This document shows positions 22,476-33,871 of a stretch of 64,000 nt of DNA, piece after piece (positions within the stretch are counted from its first letter, which is position 1; every line of letters begins with the position of its first letter). Source of the DNA: Emydura subglobosa. Its lineage: Eukaryota > Chordata > Testudines > Chelidae. The stretch is from contig ML679992.1 in the NCBI GenBank assembly GCA_007922225.1, positions 222,858-286,857 on the forward strand, read 5' to 3'. A model generated the notes under the pieces. That model was not told where the DNA came from, did not search any database, and worked only from the letters and a program-made list of their open reading frames with translations. A program made the position numbers and the translations under genes.

Positions 22476-24529
22476 ATCCAGAGACTGGCTGGAAATCACA
22501 GGGAGGTTTCCAACCACCAGAGGGTGCGGTTCTGGAGTAGTCTCCCAATAGGGGTTGGCGGGGGGGGGCGGCGGGGACAAACGACTTAATTAATTTTAAG
22601 ACAGAGAGAGAGACGGACAAATGTATGAGTGCGATTGTAGGTCAGGGTGACTTCTGATGGTGAGGGGCGGGACTCACTTCTGCTTTATGTATTATGTTCC
22701 TAAAGCTCAGCTTCAGGGTTTATTCTGGCCACTGAGAGGGTTCAGGATGGGGATTCCACCTTCAGTGCATTCTGAGCAGGTTTTCTCAGAATTCTCAGAA
22801 AAGCCAGGGCTGGAGATGGGACATCAGGTGGGGTGGGCCCATTGTCTGAGGTGGCACTGAACCATTCTCTCTCCCAGGTGCATGGTTGGCTGGTTCTTGC
22901 CCACATGCTCAAGGTCTAACCCATCACCACATGTGGGGTCGGGAAGGAATTTTCCCCCAGCTCAGGTTGGCAGGGAGTTTGGGAGGGTTTTGAATTTTCT
23001 CTGCAGCCTGGCATGCGGGTCACTTGCCAGGATTTTCTGGGTGTCTGTCAGGTAATCATTTCCCTGCCATCGTGGGGGCTCAGACACGGGGGCACCTCGG
23101 CTCCTCCTGTTCTCTGTCCCTGGCATATACCAGTCTGCTCTCCTGCGGGTCTCACCTTCTCTGGTCTCATTTCGGTTCCTGTGTGCAGACTGGATGATCT
23201 GCTGCTCCCTTCTGGCCCTGAACTCTCTGACTCTGTGACTCCATGAATGGTGGCTGCAGATGCAACGCTGCGGGACTTTCTAAAATGGTTAATTTCCAGT
23301 GGTCACCAGTTCGACAGAGAGATCGAATTGAAAGGAAAGACCAGTTTCCCAGTTGGTTCAATTCAGCATCATTCCACCAGTGTCCCTGTGTCAGATTCCC
23401 AGCTGTTCTAAATTGGCCTAGCTCCGTTTGACTCAATGGGGGCACGTTCTCCACTGGTCTCAAGAAGCCACAGCACCATTGAAATCCATGAGGACAGATC
23501 CTCAGCTGGTGTGAACTGGCCTAGCGCATGGAGTGATGCCAGTCAGCATGCGCTGAAGGTCTGTGATGCCTCATTTTATGGCTGTTCCTGTGTTAGAAGG
23601 TCTCATTAAATAATTCCATTCTTCTGTTTTCTTGGCCATGGAAGACTCTAGACATAAGGCCCTGTTCTGACACAATTGCAACAGCCTGAGGTGGATTTCC
23701 TGTTCTGGATGCATTGCCCATTCTTTCTCCTCTTCAGCAGATTTTGCCTCCCTGTCACAATCAGTTAGACATCTGTCTTCATGACAAATGGAGATTATTG
23801 TTAGGTCAAGAATTGGCCCTGTCCCTTCTCAGCTGGGACGTGACTAAACTTTCCCTGGGTGGGGTATGAATGTCAACTCAGCACATGTAATGAGCCTGTC
23901 CCACTTACACCACGGTTACAACTAGGCTTGGGAGAAGCTGATTTTTATTCTTTTATAATTACAGCGGAGGAGATCAATGTTTATTTTTCAGCATTGTTTT
24001 CCAAGTTTTTATCCATTTAAATTTCCGCAGTTGCAGAATATTATGTGTTTTAAACATTTATTGGTCAAGTTTTATCCATTTTTATTGATCAGTTGTAGGA
24101 AATTATGCGGGGGGGTCAGACAATAGTTATTTAATAACAGTAGAAGTTGAGATTCAATGAGCTGAAGCTTTATAACCATTAAAAAAAATTATCATCATCA
24201 CATGTCAAAACATACAAAGTAAATAGCCTTAAGTCAAAAGCTAATGAATTATCAAGCATCATTTTTCTTACTTTACATAGCTGTAAATTTTGGTTATTAT
24301 GGATGGAAATAGTTTTTGTCGTTCCGTCTCTGTGTGATGCAATCTAAGTTTATCAACATTTACCAATAAATATCTAACTCTTCCAAACCAAACCATAACA
24401 TAACATAATAGCAGACGATTAATTTTCACCAGTGTTCATGTAACGGCTGAGTTTAGACCAGAGTCTCGGGCCAGAGCCTCATCAGCATTAACTGGTGATG
24501 CAAATGGAGTTACTCTATATAAATTATAG
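22476..24529. other. Interval with dispersed repeat, no gene recognised
   Basis: A G/C run 'gggggggcggcgggg' lies at 22561-22575. The stretch 22880-23040 ('ggttggctggttcttgccca', 'gtggggtcgggaaggaattt', 'ctgcagcctggcatgcgggt') is a dispersed repeat also present at about 47930-48060. After 23950 the sequence is AT-rich with no structure I recognise. Confidence 0.45.
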
Positions 24530-26235
24530 ACAATGAGGGTTGGAAGGGACCTCAGGAGGTCATCTACTCCAACCCCCTGCTCAAAGCAGGACCAAACCCA
24601 ATTAAATCATCCCAGCCAGGACTTTGTCAAGCTGGGCCTAAAAACCTCTAAGGATGGAGATTCCACCACCTCCCTAGGTAGTCCATTCCAGTGCTTCACC
24701 ACGCCTATATTGAAAAAGTTTTCCCTAATATCCAACCTAAACCTCCCCCACTGCAACTTGAGACCATTGCTCCTGGTTCTGTCATCTGCCACCACTGAGA
24801 ACAATCTAGCTCCATCCTCCCTGGAACCCGCTTCAGGTACTTAAAGGCTGCTATCAAATCTCCCCTCATTCTTCTCTTCTGCAGACTAAACAAGCCTAGT
24901 TCCCTTAGCCTCTCCTCAGAAGTTATGTGCCCCAAACACCTAATCATTTTTGTTGCCCTCCGCTGGACTCTCTCCAATTTGTCCACATCCTTCCTGTAGT
25001 GGGGGCCCAAAACTGGACACAGTACTCAAAATGAGGCCTCACCAGTGCCAAATAGAGGGGAATAATCACTTCCCTCCATCTGCTGGCAATGCTCCTATTA
25101 ATGTAGCCCAATATGCCATTAGCCTTCTTGCAACCAGGGCGCACTGTTGATTCATATCCAGCTTCTTGTCCACTGTAACCCCCTTTTCTGCAGAACTGCT
25201 GCCTAGCCCGTCGGTCCCCAGTCTGTAACTGTGCATGGGATTTTTCCATCCTAAGTCTCCTTGTTGAATCACATCAGATTTCTTTCAGCCCACTCCTCCA
25301 ATTTGTCTAGGTCACTCTGTATCCTATCCCTACCTTCCAACATATCTCCCAGTCCTCCCAGCTTAGTGTCATCTGTAAACTTGCTGAGGGTGCAATCTAC
25401 CCCATCCTCCAGATCATTAATGAAGATGTTGAACAAAATAGGCTCCAGGACCGACCCCTGGAGCACTCCGCTTTTTATTGGGTGTGAACTAGACATCGAG
25501 CCATTGATCACTACCCATTGACTACAATGATCTAGCCAGCTTTTTATCCACCTTATAGTCTTTACATCCAACAGCAAGAATACTAGGGAAGACCGTATCA
25601 AAAGCTTTGCTAAAGTCAAGGTATATCATGTCCACGGCTTTCCCCACAGCCACAGAGCCAGTCACTTCTTCAGAGAAGGCAATCAGGTTGTGGCCTTGGT
25701 GAATCCATGCTGACTGTTCCTGATCACCTTCCTCTCTTCCAAGTACTACAAAATGGATACCTTGAGGACCTGCTCCATGATTTTTCCGAGGACTGAGTTG
25801 AGGCTGACCGGTCTGTAGTTCCCCGGAGCCTCCTTCTTCCCTTTTTTGAAGCTGTGCACTATATCTGCCTTTTTCCAATCATCCAGGACCTCTGCCCATC
25901 TCCACAAGTTTTCAAAGATAATGGCCAATGGCTCTGCAATCACATCAGCCAACCCGCTCAGCATCCTAGGATGCATGACATCCGGCCCCATGGACTTGTG
26001 TATGTCCAGCCTTTCTAAATAGTCCTGAACCTGTTCTTTCAGCTCTGAGGGCTGCTCACCTCCTCCCCATTCTGTGCTGCCCAGTGCAGTAGTCTGGGAG
26101 CTGACCTTGTCTGTGAAGACAGGCAAAAAAAGCTTTGAGTACCTCAGTTTTTCCCACATCCTCTGTTGCTAGGTTGCCTCCCTTCTGTAAGGGGCCCACA
26201 CTTTTCCTGACCTTCTTCTTGTTAATAACATTCTC
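24530..26235 (-). mobile_element. CR1 LINE, RT domain to 3' end, decayed
   Basis: The minus strand from about 26235 carries CR1 ORF2 from just before the RT fingers to the 3' UTR. Readable pieces are the KSMGPDVMHPRML and [16 protein letters not shown] blocks (about 25770-26020), [12 protein letters not shown] (RT motif A, about 25600), the [15 protein letters not shown] and [10 protein letters not shown] blocks (motifs B and C; the catalytic box is FTDD where CR1 normally has FADD), then the thumb and tail ([15 protein letters not shown]). Several frameshifts separate them. It is 5' truncated at about 26235, next to a minisatellite, and ends at about 24530. The RT would copy CR1 RNA at nicked chromosomal sites; this copy is dead. 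Confidence 0.92.
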
Positions 26236-26241
26236 CCATGG

Positions 26242-26340
26242 AGTCAATGGGCCAGATTACCAGCTCTGGGGGTCAATGGGCCGTAGTTCCCTTGAGTCAA
26301 TGGGCCAGATCCCAGCTGGGGTAAATGGGCCAGAGCTCAG
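26242..26340 (+). repeat. Imperfect minisatellite, about 25-30 bp unit
   Basis: Four degenerate copies of 'gagtcaatgggccagat..' with 'cagctggggt' linkers are visible. They abut the 5' truncation point of the minus-strand CR1. Confidence 0.6.
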
Positions 26341-26632
26341 AGATCCACAGTGGGTGTAAACTACTGTAATTCAAGAGTGGCTCCTTTACACCCGCTGAGC
26401 CCATGGACCACGCCTGGAAGATGTTCCAGCCCCTCTCACCAGCACTGCGTTGAATTACAAAAGCCAGAGCAGGCCCCAGTGATGGTGTCAGGGAGTGGCC
26501 AGCTTCCCTCAGCTCCTCCTTCCCTGTCCAGCCACCGAGCTGGGCGGTGACGGCACCGGAGGCTGTGACTTCCTGTTCCTCTGTCAGAGGGGAAGGATCT
26601 GGCCCCCTCTCTGTGCCCAGACCAGACTGATG

Positions 26633-26711
26633 ATGGCTGAGCTGAGACTCCAGCTCCCGGCCCAGAGCGCCCAGCTCAGATTATCGCTAACTCTCCTTCT
26701 GCCTGCACTGG
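26633..26711 (+). other. Candidate signal-peptide exon
   Basis: ATG at 26633 (with another ATG three bases earlier) starts a 26-codon frame with a basic-polar start and a hydrophobic run (LRLSLTLLLPAL). It ends with G followed by a good donor GTGAGT at 26712. This is the layout of leader exons of secreted or immunoglobulin-superfamily proteins. The GC-rich upstream DNA (26500-26630) could be a 5' UTR. No downstream exon was found, so this may be an orphan exon, a pseudogene remnant or chance. Confidence 0.25.
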
Positions 26712-27979
26712 GTGAGTGGCCTCCCTTGGCTCCTCTCCCTCTGTCCATCATTCAGAGATCCCCCCATCCCTACCACATCCCACATCCCCCCACAGCCAGT
26801 TCCCTCCCCAGAATTCTCACCCCCTCTCCTCTCTTCTCTTCCAGCCTCTCTTGAGACTCTCCACAGCCCAACTTCCCTCACAAGTAATGACGTCTTCTGT
26901 CATGGCTGAGGGGTCGTGCAGTGGGGGTGGGGATCCCCCTCCTCTCACCCCATAATATTTGCAATTGCAAGGAAAGAGGGTTCTCCGTTTGTCCTCTTTA
27001 TCATGCTCTGGGTGTCTGAGACTGCCCCATGCAGAGGATTCTCCTCTCACACCTGCCCCAGCAGTGGCAGCTCCCATACAGAGCTGCGTCCATGTGAGCA
27101 AATAAATGTAATAAAATGAACAATATCCAGAGTTGCATCCCCTCCCCCCCCTCCGCTTTTTCAAGCTTGCATTTTTCCCTTAGCCACTGTGTCATTTTTC
27201 CAAAGTTGAGGAAGTTTTGAAAAGATTTGGAATGAGAAAACAAAAAAACCTCCCACAAAGCCTTACATATCTTTCATTTTACTGCATTTAGAGGCAAAAA
27301 AGACAAAGGGAAAAAGAGGAGAAAGTGGAATAATCCATTTTTTCCCATTGTCCCTCTTTTTTGCGCTGAAAATGTGGGGAAAAAAGTAAATAAATACGAG
27401 AAATGTTTCCCCAATTTCTCTCAGGTTTTTTCCTTTCCCCACTGTGTCAAAAGACAGAAACATTGACAGAAGGTGAGAACTGTCCATTAAATGTAAATAT
27501 TTTAATTATGTTTGTTTGATATTGTTTTAAAAAATGAAAATTTGTGTTGTACACAAATATTTTTGATAAAGTCACTGACAAAATTTTGACCAGCTGTATG
27601 TGTTAGGCACCGAGCACCAGATGTGTAAAGGTGCCTAAAAATCTAGATAGGTACCGAGGTGCCTTGAAATGATTGGGAGTTAGGTGCCTGCATGCTTTTG
27701 AAAACCCCACTAGGCACCTAAATACTTTTACAAATCTGCAAAATTCAAAATAAAGAAAACTTTCAATTAATTTAAACTATCCCATCAGTAAATAAAGTTG
27801 GAAAACACCCTGACATTTTCCCATTGTTTTGACAGGATAATGTTTCGGTTGAAAAAAGGTCAATTAGTCCCAGCTTAGTGGGTTCAAAGCTCAACCGATA
27901 AGCCCTGCAGAGGTCTGGAAGCCAAGGATCATGGCATCAGGATTGTCACTACCAACACAGGGAGACTTAACATAACATA
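26712..27979. other. No gene recognised
   Basis: A C/T-rich stretch (26740-26870), A/T-rich DNA with runs of A (27120-27560), and a tag-rich repeat patch at 27603-27735 ('aaaggtgcctaaaaatctag', 'gggagttaggtgcctgcatg', 'cactaggcacctaaatactt'). No OR-like sequence corresponding to the missing N-terminus of the following pseudogene is present. Confidence 0.45.
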
Positions 27980-29358
27980 ATGTGCACCCCTAAATTCCTG
28001 GTCAGTCTCTGGACCAAGAGTAGAATCATCTCACTAGGTGGGTGCATGTTTCAGGTCTTCTTCTACCAGTTCCTAGGCTGCACCGAGTGCCTCCTCTTCG
28101 CCGTCACGGCCTATGACAGGTATGTGGCCATCTGCCACCCGCTGCGCTACCTGATCATCATGAACTGGAGGGTGTGCGCCATCCTGGCTGACGGCACCTG
28201 GGTCACCAGCTCCTTCCACGCCACCATTGTCACCAGCCTGACCTTCACGCTGCCCTACTGCGGGCCCAATGTGATAGACTATTACTTCTGTGACATCTTC
28301 CCCCTGGTGAAGCTGGCCTGCGTGGACACGTACGTCATCGAGACCGTGACCTTTACCAACACTGGGGTAGTGCCCATGATCTGCTTCTTCCTCATCCTCG
28401 CATCCTACGTCCGCATCGTCTACACCATCCCGAAGATGAACTCAGCCGAAGGGCAACGCAAAGCAGCTTCCACTTGCGCCTCACATCTGATGGTGGTTGT
28501 TGTAATCGGTGTGTTGGTTACCGAAGTTTATCAGTGTAGGCTGCGTGCGTGTGTCCCTGTGTAGATGCTGTCCCAGCTCTGCGCAGGAAACTGAGACGGC
28601 TCTTACGATCAAATGAGTCGACACGACCACAGATTAGCTGAGCAACGAAGGCACCCAGGCCAGGTTTATTGCGTGCGGCACAATGAGAAATGACTTACAG
28701 AGTATTTCTGGGTCAGTTTCACATTGGCGGCGTTACAACGGTCTCGGCCCAACGGCGGGATTTTCCTTTATCCACTAAACCGGATGCCGGTATTCCCTCT
28801 GACACACTCTTTTATACACTGTTACATACACTTTCGTTCTACCCCCTTTCACTTAGGTAGTTGCCACCCTCCAGACGGAGTCTAATACCACCTTTTTCCG
28901 TTGATTGACTGATTTGGGCACCACCACTCCATGTATCATTTCTATCCATAAAAGTGTCATTTCAGAGAGTTAGTATCTTGGTACCTCTTATACCTACTAC
29001 ATATTTTAATAAAATTTTGGCAGTCTTACAATCTTGCAGTATCAGCACTTTCCTGTACCAGTTTCAGTTAACTTGAATGACCCCTTATACTTCTGTTCAC
29101 TTGGCTTTTTCCATTTAGGCCTTAGCCTGTTTTACAGGCCTTAAGCTCTCACTTCTTACTACAGTGGTGACGCTGTTCTTTGGGCCTTACGCCCTGGTCT
29201 ACTTGCAGCCATGTCAGAGCAAAGTGCCGGTGACCTCTGTGCAGCTCTATGGTTATGCAGCTACGCCCATGCTGAACCCGGTCATCTACATGCTGAGGAA
29301 CAAGGAGGTGAAAGGGCCTCTGAGGAAACTGAGAGGGGGTCAGATGACTGCATGTTGA
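27980..29358 (+). pseudogene. Olfactory receptor, family 10-like, 5'-truncated and split by a solo LTR
   Basis: OR homology begins near 27980, at the end of TM2 (P-K-F-L-V-S-L-W), and runs to 28497. It resumes in the same frame at 29164 once the LTR is discounted, ending with TGA at 29356-29358. Visible marks are GGCMFQVFFYQFLGCTECLL (TM3), TAYDRYVAICHPLRYL, the LPYCGPNVIDYYFCDIFPLV loop, the KAASTCASHLMVV block before TM6 (split here), FFGPYALVYLQPC and PMLNPVIYMLRNKEVKG (TM7 and tail). The loop and TM7 look like OR10-type receptors. The N-terminus, TM1 and most of TM2 are missing and not found upstream. Outside the LTR I see no frameshift, so the 5' loss and the LTR are the two clear lesions. 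The coding part is GC-rich, unlike the DNA around it. Confidence 0.92.
28498..29163 (-). mobile_element. Solo retroviral LTR inside an OR (LTR family 1, copy C)
   Basis: The insert has TGTTGTAA...TTACTACA ends (TG...CA with short inverted repeats) and is flanked by a perfect 5-bp target duplication GTGGT (28493-28497 and 29164-29168). On the minus strand it shows a TATA-type box (GTATAAAAG, 28808-28816) and AATAAA (28665-28670) followed by 'cctggcctgggtgccttc', matching LTR copies A and B. It is 666 bp. With no internal sequence between two LTRs, it is a solo LTR left by LTR-LTR recombination. It opposes the receptor's transcription and breaks it between the end of intracellular loop 3 and TM6. 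Confidence 0.92.
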
Positions 29359-30084
29359 TGTGCTGTATCTGCAGAAGTAGCATGTGGGTGTGCAGTGAAA
29401 TATGTCAACGAATTCATCCTCATGGCTCTTCAGTGGCTTCTGTGAGAGTTTCTGTCTCCTTACTTCCCCATACAGACTCACTTGTCTATCTGGAGATCTA
29501 CTAATCAGAAAAATGCTCCTAAAAGTGTCTAGCTGTCTTGGACATGCTTTAAGACTGACATGTTCAAAGCTGCCTAAGGGATAGGCACACTCAGTCTGCA
29601 TTATAATTAATAGGAATTGGAGATCCAAATCTGGTAGCTGACTTTGAAAATCTCAGCCTTATTGCACAATTCTACAGAAGCCAGGGCAGCAACTTCTGCA
29701 AACTCAAGAAAGGGAAGAAAAAAATTCTCTTCATCATCTGGCACAAACCACATGTCAGCAGGAAGTTGTGCTGGAGAGCTGCCTAACGCTCCTGGGAGAA
29801 CAGCTGGGTTTTCAGCATGTCCTGAAGATCAGTGGAGTTGTAGTAAAATTTTGAAAACCACCAAAGTGATTTAGGAACCTAAATCCTATTTTCATTGAAT
29901 CATAAAGAATAGGGTTGGAAGGAACCCCAAGACATCATCTAGTCCAGCCCCCTGCTCAGAGCAGGACTAATCCCAACCCCATCAGACGTGATGAAGGCTG
30001 TGAGATAGTGAGGGCAGAGGGCAGTAGGAGAGTGCAGGAAGGGAGGTATGTGAGCCCAAGAATGCTCAGGGCTCTGTTCCCTGC
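29359..30084. other. No gene recognised; CR1 fragment inside
   Basis: The OR's 3' flank. A short inverted CR1 3' end lies at 29896-29978 (see its own entry). The remainder shows no coding or repeat structure I can name. Confidence 0.45.
29896..29978 (-). mobile_element. CR1 3' end fragment
   Basis: 'ttgaatcataaagaataggg' followed by 'ttggaaggaaccccaagaca' and 'ctagtccagccccctgctca' matches the inverted CR1 terminus, about 80 bp. Confidence 0.75.
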
Positions 30085-30625
30085 AGATTAGCTAGGTGCC
30101 ATTAGGGGGCAATTAGGGGCAGCTGGGGCCAGTGAAGGATCAGCCAGGAGCCTCATAAAAGCCTCCGCCCCAAACAGTCAGAGCACAAGCAGGAGGAGTG
30201 TGCTGTGCTGTGCTGTGCTGTGCTGTGCTGTGCTGTGCTGTGCTGTGCTGTGCTGTGCATCGGAGGGACGTGGATCGGATTGAAGTGAAGGGGAGTGGTG
30301 AAGTGAAGGTGGAGGAACAGAACGGAGTGCAGAGGCCGGTGGACAAACGGAGGTATCCGGCTCAAGGAGCCAGAAGGAGGGGGAAAAGTAGCCCAGGGGA
30401 AGACAGTGCAGCTGGGAACACGGTGCCAGCAGCACATAGCTGCCTCTCCTAGGGCCCCTGGGCTGGGACCCGGAGGAGCGGGTGGGCCCGGGTCCCTACC
30501 CCCCTCCTTAGGGAAGACGTCTGGCCCACTAGAGACACGTCTGGCCACGTCTGGACACGTCTGGCCCACTAGAGACAGTACAAGCGTGGGACCCACCAGA
30601 GGGGAGCTGACGGCTGCCACAAGGC
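30085..30625 (+). mobile_element. LTR-retrotransposon-type promoter/leader fragment
   Basis: A TATA-like 'cctcataaaagcctccgcc' (30151-30169) precedes a leader with 'gaagacagtgcagctgggaa', 'tgccagcagcacatagctgc' and 'cagggcccctgggctggg'-type blocks. The same leader recurs inverted at 49860-50230. It looks like the promoter and untranslated leader of a turtle LTR retrotransposon (probably Gypsy). Tandem copies of 'cacgtctggcccactagaga' lie at 30527-30588. No coding frame; the long open frames here come from the repeats. The classification is from memory of such leaders. Confidence 0.45.
30199..30258 (+). repeat. (TGTGC)n pentanucleotide array
   Basis: About 12 tandem 5-bp units inside the LTR/leader-type repeat. 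The sister copy (minus, about 50168-50190) has only three to four units at the same place, so the array has expanded here. Confidence 0.95.
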
Positions 30626-30629
30626 ATTT

Positions 30630-31170
30630 AGGAGTCTAAGGTACAATTTCACTGACAGCAGCAAATTCGCCACCATCAGATCGATCTTTCCGGATCAAAT
30701 GAGTGGCCAGTGAGGACCCGCTCAATTGATGTGGAAGTCGACTTGTGAAAACGACCCCTTCAAGTACTGCGGCGCAGTGAAGGCACCGTGTACAACAGAA
30801 GTTAAGAAGTCGACGGGAATTACACAATCTACTCTGCGTAGCTTATGTAACTCCCGTTGACTGCCGCTGAATTTTAAGGTAAGTGTAAACCAGGCCTAAA
30901 TATCACTGAAAGGCCGTGGGATTGAGGCTCCTGAGGACCAGATTTCAAAGGCATTTAATCACCTAATAGGGTTTTCAAGAGCACCTTGAGTGAATCAGCC
31001 ACCAGCCTCCCATTTACTGTCAATGGGAGTTGAGCACCTGACCTATTTAAAAGCCTTAGTCAATTCCACTAGGCACATAAACCCCTTTGTAAATCTAGAC
31101 TTTAGGCCAGAGGATATTTAGACACCTGGCAAGATTTTCAGGAGCATGCAGGCACCTAGCCCCCATTGAA
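30630..31170 (+). repeat. DNA-transposon-like and tag-rich dispersed repeats
   Basis: About 30630-30895 contains 'agaagtcgacgggaattaca' and 'gtaactcccgttgactgccg', partial inverse complements of each other, typical of a fold-back element. From 30895, 'aggcctaaatatcactgaaa' leads into a tag-rich repeat with a 'cccatttactgtcaatggga' palindrome (31010-31029). Unclassified. Confidence 0.4.
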
Positions 31171-33211
31171 ATCAACCAGAGTTAGATGTCTGGGGCCAGA
31201 TTTTTAAGAGGGGGACAGACAGCCATTTCCTGCAAGATTCTAGATAAACCTTACTGCATGCGTTTTAATACCTTGGAGGTGCATTGTATTAAAAATGCAG
31301 CTGTGTGTGTGTTATTGTGAAGAGAGGAGGCCCCGTTGTGGGGTTTGAGGGACTAATCACTGATCAAGCCTATAGTAGAGCTAGGGTGATCTCTGCTATG
31401 CTTATTAGCCTGCATGTAGGTTCTTTTATTGTTTTTAATAGGCTTTCTCTGTGGTGTTTTACCTTAAGAATGAACCAGGCTTGCTTAGACAGAACTGTGT
31501 GGTAAGTTGTACCTGAGGTAATTACACAGGGCACCACTTCTGAGGGGAGAAGCAAGGCAGGGCTGCTTAGGCAGAGAATCTTTTGAGGGAAAAACACAGT
31601 GAAGGGCATTGGGGAAATGTCTATCAGTCTGGTTTTGGTACCCTCCCCTCCATCTGATCCAATGGACTCCATTTTTAAATTGTGGAATCCATCTTGAGTT
31701 GGCTGGATGGTGATGCTTGGCAGGATGCCAAGGCCTAATAGTCTGCCTAGAGACAGGGCAAAAAGGCGGGAAGCCTGGCCATTGAGTGCTGTGTGCAAAG
31801 CACTGGGGCCATCCATTAAATGTGTATCCATTTCAGACAGTGACAGCCTCTTACTATGTGTCTGTGCAACACCCAGCAGAAGGGCCCACTTCTGAGTTCC
31901 AGTCTGTAGGTTTAATCATAATACCAATTATAAGAATCAGAGGTGATCCAGGGTGGGGGCACGAGGGGTCAGGTGACCATGCAGAAATCTGCCAGGGTTT
32001 GCTGGCCAGGCCCCCTCCCTGTCCTGCAGCTCCTGGAGCAGGCTGCAAGCTTCAGCTGGAGAAGTGAAAACTTTGCTGTGGGAGCTGCAGGGAGGGGCAA
32101 CTGAGAGCAGAGCGTGTGCGTGTCTTTGAACTGTGCCCTCTGCCCACCATCAGCAGGTCCCAGCCACCTCTGATAAAAACATTGAGAATACAAGTAAAAA
32201 GAGTAAAATGCAGCTCCGGCCCTGCTGTTTGTAGCAATGACACATGGGACTCAGCTGGTGCCAGCCAAGAGTAACCTGGGAGCTGATACCCAGCACAGTG
32301 ATAAGCCCCCCTGGGCATTCATTAGAATACCTGCATTTTAATTAACCCCAAAGGACATTCTACGTCATGATATGTTATGACTGAGCTGGGATAATCTGTC
32401 TATAGAGACTAATTATAACTTCTGCCTTCTGCCACTTCAGTCCGGCTCCCAAATAAGATGCCCAGCACAGGAACAGCAAGAAATGACAGCGATGAAAAGA
32501 ATTGCAAAAGGCCTTACTGACACTGCTCTGCTCTGGCATCAGCAAACGGATCGATGAGCTCAGTGCTGACAAACCCCTAACACAGCCCTGCTTCCCTGGC
32601 TCTGTCACACCCTCTGTGTGTGGGGTCTATGGCCTGGTTTAGGTTACAGGCTATGCCAGCGATGTAGCTAACCACTGCTAAGCCTTTACCATCGAGGCAC
32701 AGTAGAGGTGCAAGATGAGCCTTATCTGGCTAGTGAAGGTGCAGCTTTGTTAAGTGAAATGAACCTTAATTCTCTAAAGATCCTTTCCCCCCACGAACAC
32801 TGGTTGTGCAAAGGGCTGGGTAAGAGAACATGCCCGGGAACCAGAGAGATGCAGAGCGATGTTCATCCCAATGGAAAGAGAAGGGATGGTGTTGAGGATA
32901 ATGCTGAGACTGGAACTAAGAACATCTGAGTCAGATTCCCGGATCTTCCACACACTTCTTTTGTGACCTCAGATAATTCAATTAGTCTGAGATTTTCAAG
33001 AAAGCCAATAGGAGTTAGAAGCCCAATGCCCACTGCACTAGAATGACAGACATCATGACTGACATGACAGACATCCCAGACATCACATGTCCTTTGCATT
33101 TAATACAACAGACTCCAAAGATACTTAAAATGAGACTTTTTTCAAGGGTACTTTAGGAAATTGTCATATGCATCACAGTATCCACCCATCTTTCTTTCTT
33201 CCTTCCTTCCT
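31171..33211. other. No gene recognised; MIR-like fragment inside
   Basis: About 31930-32180 ('cagggtgggggcacgagggg', 'tttgctggccaggccccctc') reads like a dispersed turtle repeat. About 32918-33000 resembles a MIR fragment ('gagtcagattcccggatctt', 'tttgtgacctcagataattc'). A CTTT/CTTC microsatellite lies at 33189-33213, beside the glycosyltransferase stop. No exon was recognised. Confidence 0.45.
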
Positions 33212-33871
33212 TCAGGACCTGATTTCTTTCAGATCCTTGCGCACTGAGCACAGTCCCTTAACCTTGACAGTGGGAGGTATGATCAGCTCCTCATCCCAGT
33301 AGTACTCTTGGGACAGTAGGTGGGTGGGCTTGTGGTACACGAGGTATTTATTCAGGTGGCTTTCCTCGTGCCACTTGACTTCAATGCCATTGGCTCTGTC
33401 CTCCGTGACCCCTATGGGTCAGCTTGTAGATCTCAGACACGCTTCTGCCACAGAAGCTGGCCGTGTAGTAGAAATCCTCTACCCCAATGGAATGGCAGCT
33501 TGTGACTCCAGCCACCTCTTTTAGGAGTTGTTCTCCTTGGGGCTTCATGTATTGCCAGGAGCTAACGGTCCCCACCAGCATGTCAATAATCTCCACCCCA
33601 ATGAGCTCAAACAGCTGGACATCGATGTTCATGCTATTTTGTAGCACCAGTGGCTGCGGATGTAGCTTCTGCTGATGTCCTTGCGGTTCATGGAGATGTC
33701 CTGCCACCGTGAGTAGTTCTTGACAGGGATTATGAAGAGACACTTCTCAGGGGCCAGCTTCATGGATGGGACCTTCTCTGGATGGTCAGTGAAGAGATAG
33801 AAGTTGACCCTGTGCCTGGAGAGGAAAATTTGTTGGCGGAGCCAATAAACCCTTCTATGAACCGGAGGGAT
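33212..33871 (-). pseudogene. GT6-family glycosyltransferase pseudogene, last exon
   Basis: GT6 enzymes (ABO, GBGT1, GGTA1, A3GALT2) add alpha-1,3-linked GalNAc or Gal to Golgi glycans. On the minus strand an acceptor (tttgtctttcag) precedes the exon at 33871. Its first base completes a codon, the phase used by the last ABO exon. Readable blocks are RFIEGFIGSANKF, then after a shift HRVNFYLFTD, KNYSRWQDISM, then after another shift NIDVQLFELIGVEI, GVEDFYYTASF, EIYKLT, then after a third shift EDRANGIE, KWHEESHLNKYLVYHKPT, LLSQEYYWDEEL and a C-terminal KEIRS stop (TGA complement at 33212-33214). The metal-binding DXD motif, normally D-V-D, reads N-I-D here, so the first Asp is gone. At least three frameshifts make it a pseudogene. 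The exact paralogue (ABO-, GBGT1- or GLT6D1-like) is unresolved. Confidence 0.88.

Noticed and set aside
30153..30620. Overlapping open frames through the TGTGC array
   Set aside because: A 5-bp repeat without stops is open in all frames; composition gives no sign of a protein.
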